Shown here: positions 53,229 to 54,675 of the stretch, one piece after another
Position numbering within the stretch: the first letter of the stretch is position 1
Layout: each line of letters begins with the position of its first letter
Assembly (NCBI GenBank): GCA_039821645.1
Contig: JBCBNU010000014.1
Location: 1 to 54,675 of the forward strand
Length of the DNA stretch: 54,675 bases
DNA from: CALBPI01 sp039821645
GTDB taxonomy: Bacteria; Pseudomonadota; Gammaproteobacteria; Steroidobacterales; Woeseiaceae
Direction of reading: 5' to 3'
Made by a program: the position numbers and the translations under genes
The notes under the pieces: generated by a model
Told to the model about the DNA's origin: nothing
Databases searched by the model: none
The model's input: only the letters and a program-made list of their open reading frames with translations

Positions 53229-54031
53229 CGACCGTTCACGGCATGCAGGACATTCTGGATGCGGTTGCACAGACTCTGGAACCGCTGACGGAAATCACCG
53301 TGTTCGAATCGCTGCCATCGACCAACACCTGGCTCGCCGACAACACCCCGCCAGCCATCGGCACGGCGCGAGCCGCATTGGCGTTACACCAGACCGCGGG
53401 GCGCGGTCAACGCAGCCGCACATGGGTTGCACCGAGCCGCTCGGGTTTGTGTCTTTCGATCGGCCATCGATTCGCGGCGATGCCCGATGCCGCTTCAGCC
53501 CTAACACTCGGATTGGGAGTTGCCGTCAACGATGCCCTACGATTGCTTGGCATGCGCGATGTCCATCTGAAATGGCCGAATGATCTGGTGCGGAATGACC
53601 AAAAACTGGGCGGCATACTGGTCGAGTCGAGAGTGCTGCCCGACTCAAGCTTTTACGTGATTGCCGGGATCGGGATCAATCATCGTTTGCCAGATGGATT
53701 CACCTTGCCCGATGGCGGCTGGGCACGGTCCGCGACCGATGTGACGGCCTGCGATGCTTCTATTTCGCTGACCGATCTTGCGGCCACGGTCCTCGAACAC
53801 GCCTGTCTTTCGTTGGCGCAGTTCTCGAACGCGGCACTACCAGGCACCATGACTCGATTTAACGAGATACACTGGCTGCGCGACCGCTGGGTAGAACTGG
53901 ACGGCCGTCGGTTGCGGTGCGGCCCGGTTGATGCAACCGGCCGACTGGAAGTCACCGACCCCGAGCTCGGTGACCGTGCATTCTTGAGCAGTGGCGAACC
54001 CTTACCGTTATCGATGGTCGCTCCGTCATGA
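53225..54031 (+). CDS. birA: Biotin-[acetyl-CoA carboxylase] ligase, no DNA-binding domain
   Basis: 268 residues. Catalytic blocks are FESLPSTNTWLA, HQTAGRGQRSRTWVAP (biotinyl-AMP loop), LKWPNDLV and KLGGILVES, followed by the C-terminal SH3-like domain. The E. coli-type N-terminal helix-turn-helix is absent, so it is an enzyme only, not a repressor. Start GTG 53225 overlaps the plsY stop; ATG 53243 is the alternative. Its target AccB is encoded at 18812. The stop overlaps coaX by 4 nt. Confidence 0.93.
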   Translation: MTTVHGMQDILDAVAQTLEPLTEITVFESLPSTNTWLADNTPPAIGTARAALALHQTAGRGQRSRTWVAPSRSGLCLSIGHRFAAMPDAASALTLGLGVAVNDALRLLGMRDVHLKWPNDLVRNDQKLGGILVESRVLPDSSFYVIAGIGINHRLPDGFTLPDGGWARSATDVTACDASISLTDLAATVLEHACLSLAQFSNAALPGTMTRFNEIHWLRDRWVELDGRRLRCGPVDATGRLEVTDPELGDRAFLSSGEPLPLSMVAPS

Positions 54032-54675
54032 GCACGCTGTTGCTCGACATTGGTAACTCACGTTGTAAGTGGGGTCTGTGGAGCGAAGGTGCGATCACGC
54101 GCAGCGGCGCGCTCGCGCATGAAATCGTCGATGATCCAGCAAGATGGAAATTCGCGAGCGGTGTCACGCGGGCGATCGCCTGCAATGTGGCGGGGCCGGA
54201 TGCGGCAATCGCGATCGAATCGGTGCTGCAAAAGGTGACGAACGTACAGATCGAGCTCGTGCGCACTAGCGCTTCGCATGCGGGCGTGTCATGCGCCTAT
54301 CCCGAGCCGGCGCGCCTTGGTGTTGATCGATGGATGGCGGTGCTGGCGGTGAGTCGACGCCAGCCGCGGCCCGCTATCGTGGTGGACGCCGGTACCGCGA
54401 TGACGGTCGATGCAATCGCCGATGGCAGCAGACACTTGGGCGGTTACATCGTGCCCGGTTTTCGATTGATGCAAAACACGTTGATGTCCGGTACCGCGGA
54501 TATTCTCGTCGATGCGCCGGAGCCGCCAGACACCGAATTCGGAGAGAGTACGAGTGCCGCGGTGCGCAATGGTGCGCTGGCTGCACTGCAGGGTACGATT
54601 CTGCGATCTATTACCGAGCTTGCGTCCGTGACAGATGCATCGGTGAGCGAGCAGAATGTGTGGTTTACGGGTGGT
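54028..54675 (+). CDS. coaX: Type III pantothenate kinase, 3' end cut by window edge
   Basis: 216 residues visible of about 250. First step of coenzyme A synthesis. Seen are LLLDIGNSRCKWGLW (phosphate loop), GVDRWMAVLA, VVDAGTAMTVDAI and GGYIVPGFRLMQNTL. ATG 54028 overlaps the birA stop (ATGA). The birA-coaX order is common in gammaproteobacteria. Confidence 0.94.
   Translation, partial: MSTLLLDIGNSRCKWGLWSEGAITRSGALAHEIVDDPARWKFASGVTRAIACNVAGPDAAIAIESVLQKVTNVQIELVRTSASHAGVSCAYPEPARLGVDRWMAVLAVSRRQPRPAIVVDAGTAMTVDAIADGSRHLGGYIVPGFRLMQNTLMSGTADILVDAPEPPDTEFGESTSAAVRNGALAALQGTILRSITELASVTDASVSEQNVWFTGG

Overview
The window reads as chromosomal DNA of a free-living gammaproteobacterium of moderately high GC. 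The support is gene order and family content: divergent rhlB and trxA-rho, dusB-fis, aroQ-accB-accC-prmA, purH-purD, birA-coaX, plsB, and sigma32-like plus CIRCE control of groESL. I cannot place it below class. No tRNA, rRNA, IS element, CRISPR array or integrase was seen. Starts other than ATG are frequent: TTG for plsB, trxA, probably rho, and the histidine kinase; GTG for glk, fis, bchH, birA and a 40-residue microprotein.

Layout. 1-19.8 kb is housekeeping: a cut glucokinase; plsB-trhO; cysQ with a DUF465 gene; a YrfG-like nucleotidase; rhlB; trxA-rho; then one long leftward gene train aroQ-accB-accC-prmA-DUF3426-dusB-fis-purH-purD-moeA with gaps of a few bases or overlaps. 20-38 kb is an accessory iron, heme and copper region. 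It holds an orphan BchH-type chelatase subunit, a DUF6607 gene, a heme receptor and ABC importer (hmuRTUV), an IsdG-type monooxygenase, an azurin, an unrecognised protein with a 40-aa membrane microprotein, a nitroreductase, a DUF2946 protein with a beta-barrel protein, a HAD protein lacking its catalytic aspartates, a methyltransferase-HugZ pair, and a lipid-anchored azurin. Three Fur-like palindromic sites lie in its divergent promoters. 38-45.5 kb holds a PLP enzyme, a HAD-PlsC fusion and a lipase, then nhaA, a TlpA-like thioredoxin and a DsbD with a doubled N-terminal domain. 45.5-54.7 kb holds groES-groEL, a hybrid histidine kinase, an sdpR-sdpI-hydrolase operon, a DMT transporter, plsY, birA and a cut coaX.

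How it may work together. The heme receptor and HmuTUV would bring heme to the cytoplasm. Iron could then be released by the IsdG-type enzyme, the HugZ-type protein or, speculatively, the BchH-type chelatase working in reverse. No bchI or bchD and no other photosynthesis gene is visible, so the BchH beside heme-uptake genes is the strongest candidate for something not yet described. Three different glycerolipid acyltransferase genes (plsB, plsY, the HAD-PlsC fusion) also occur in this one window.
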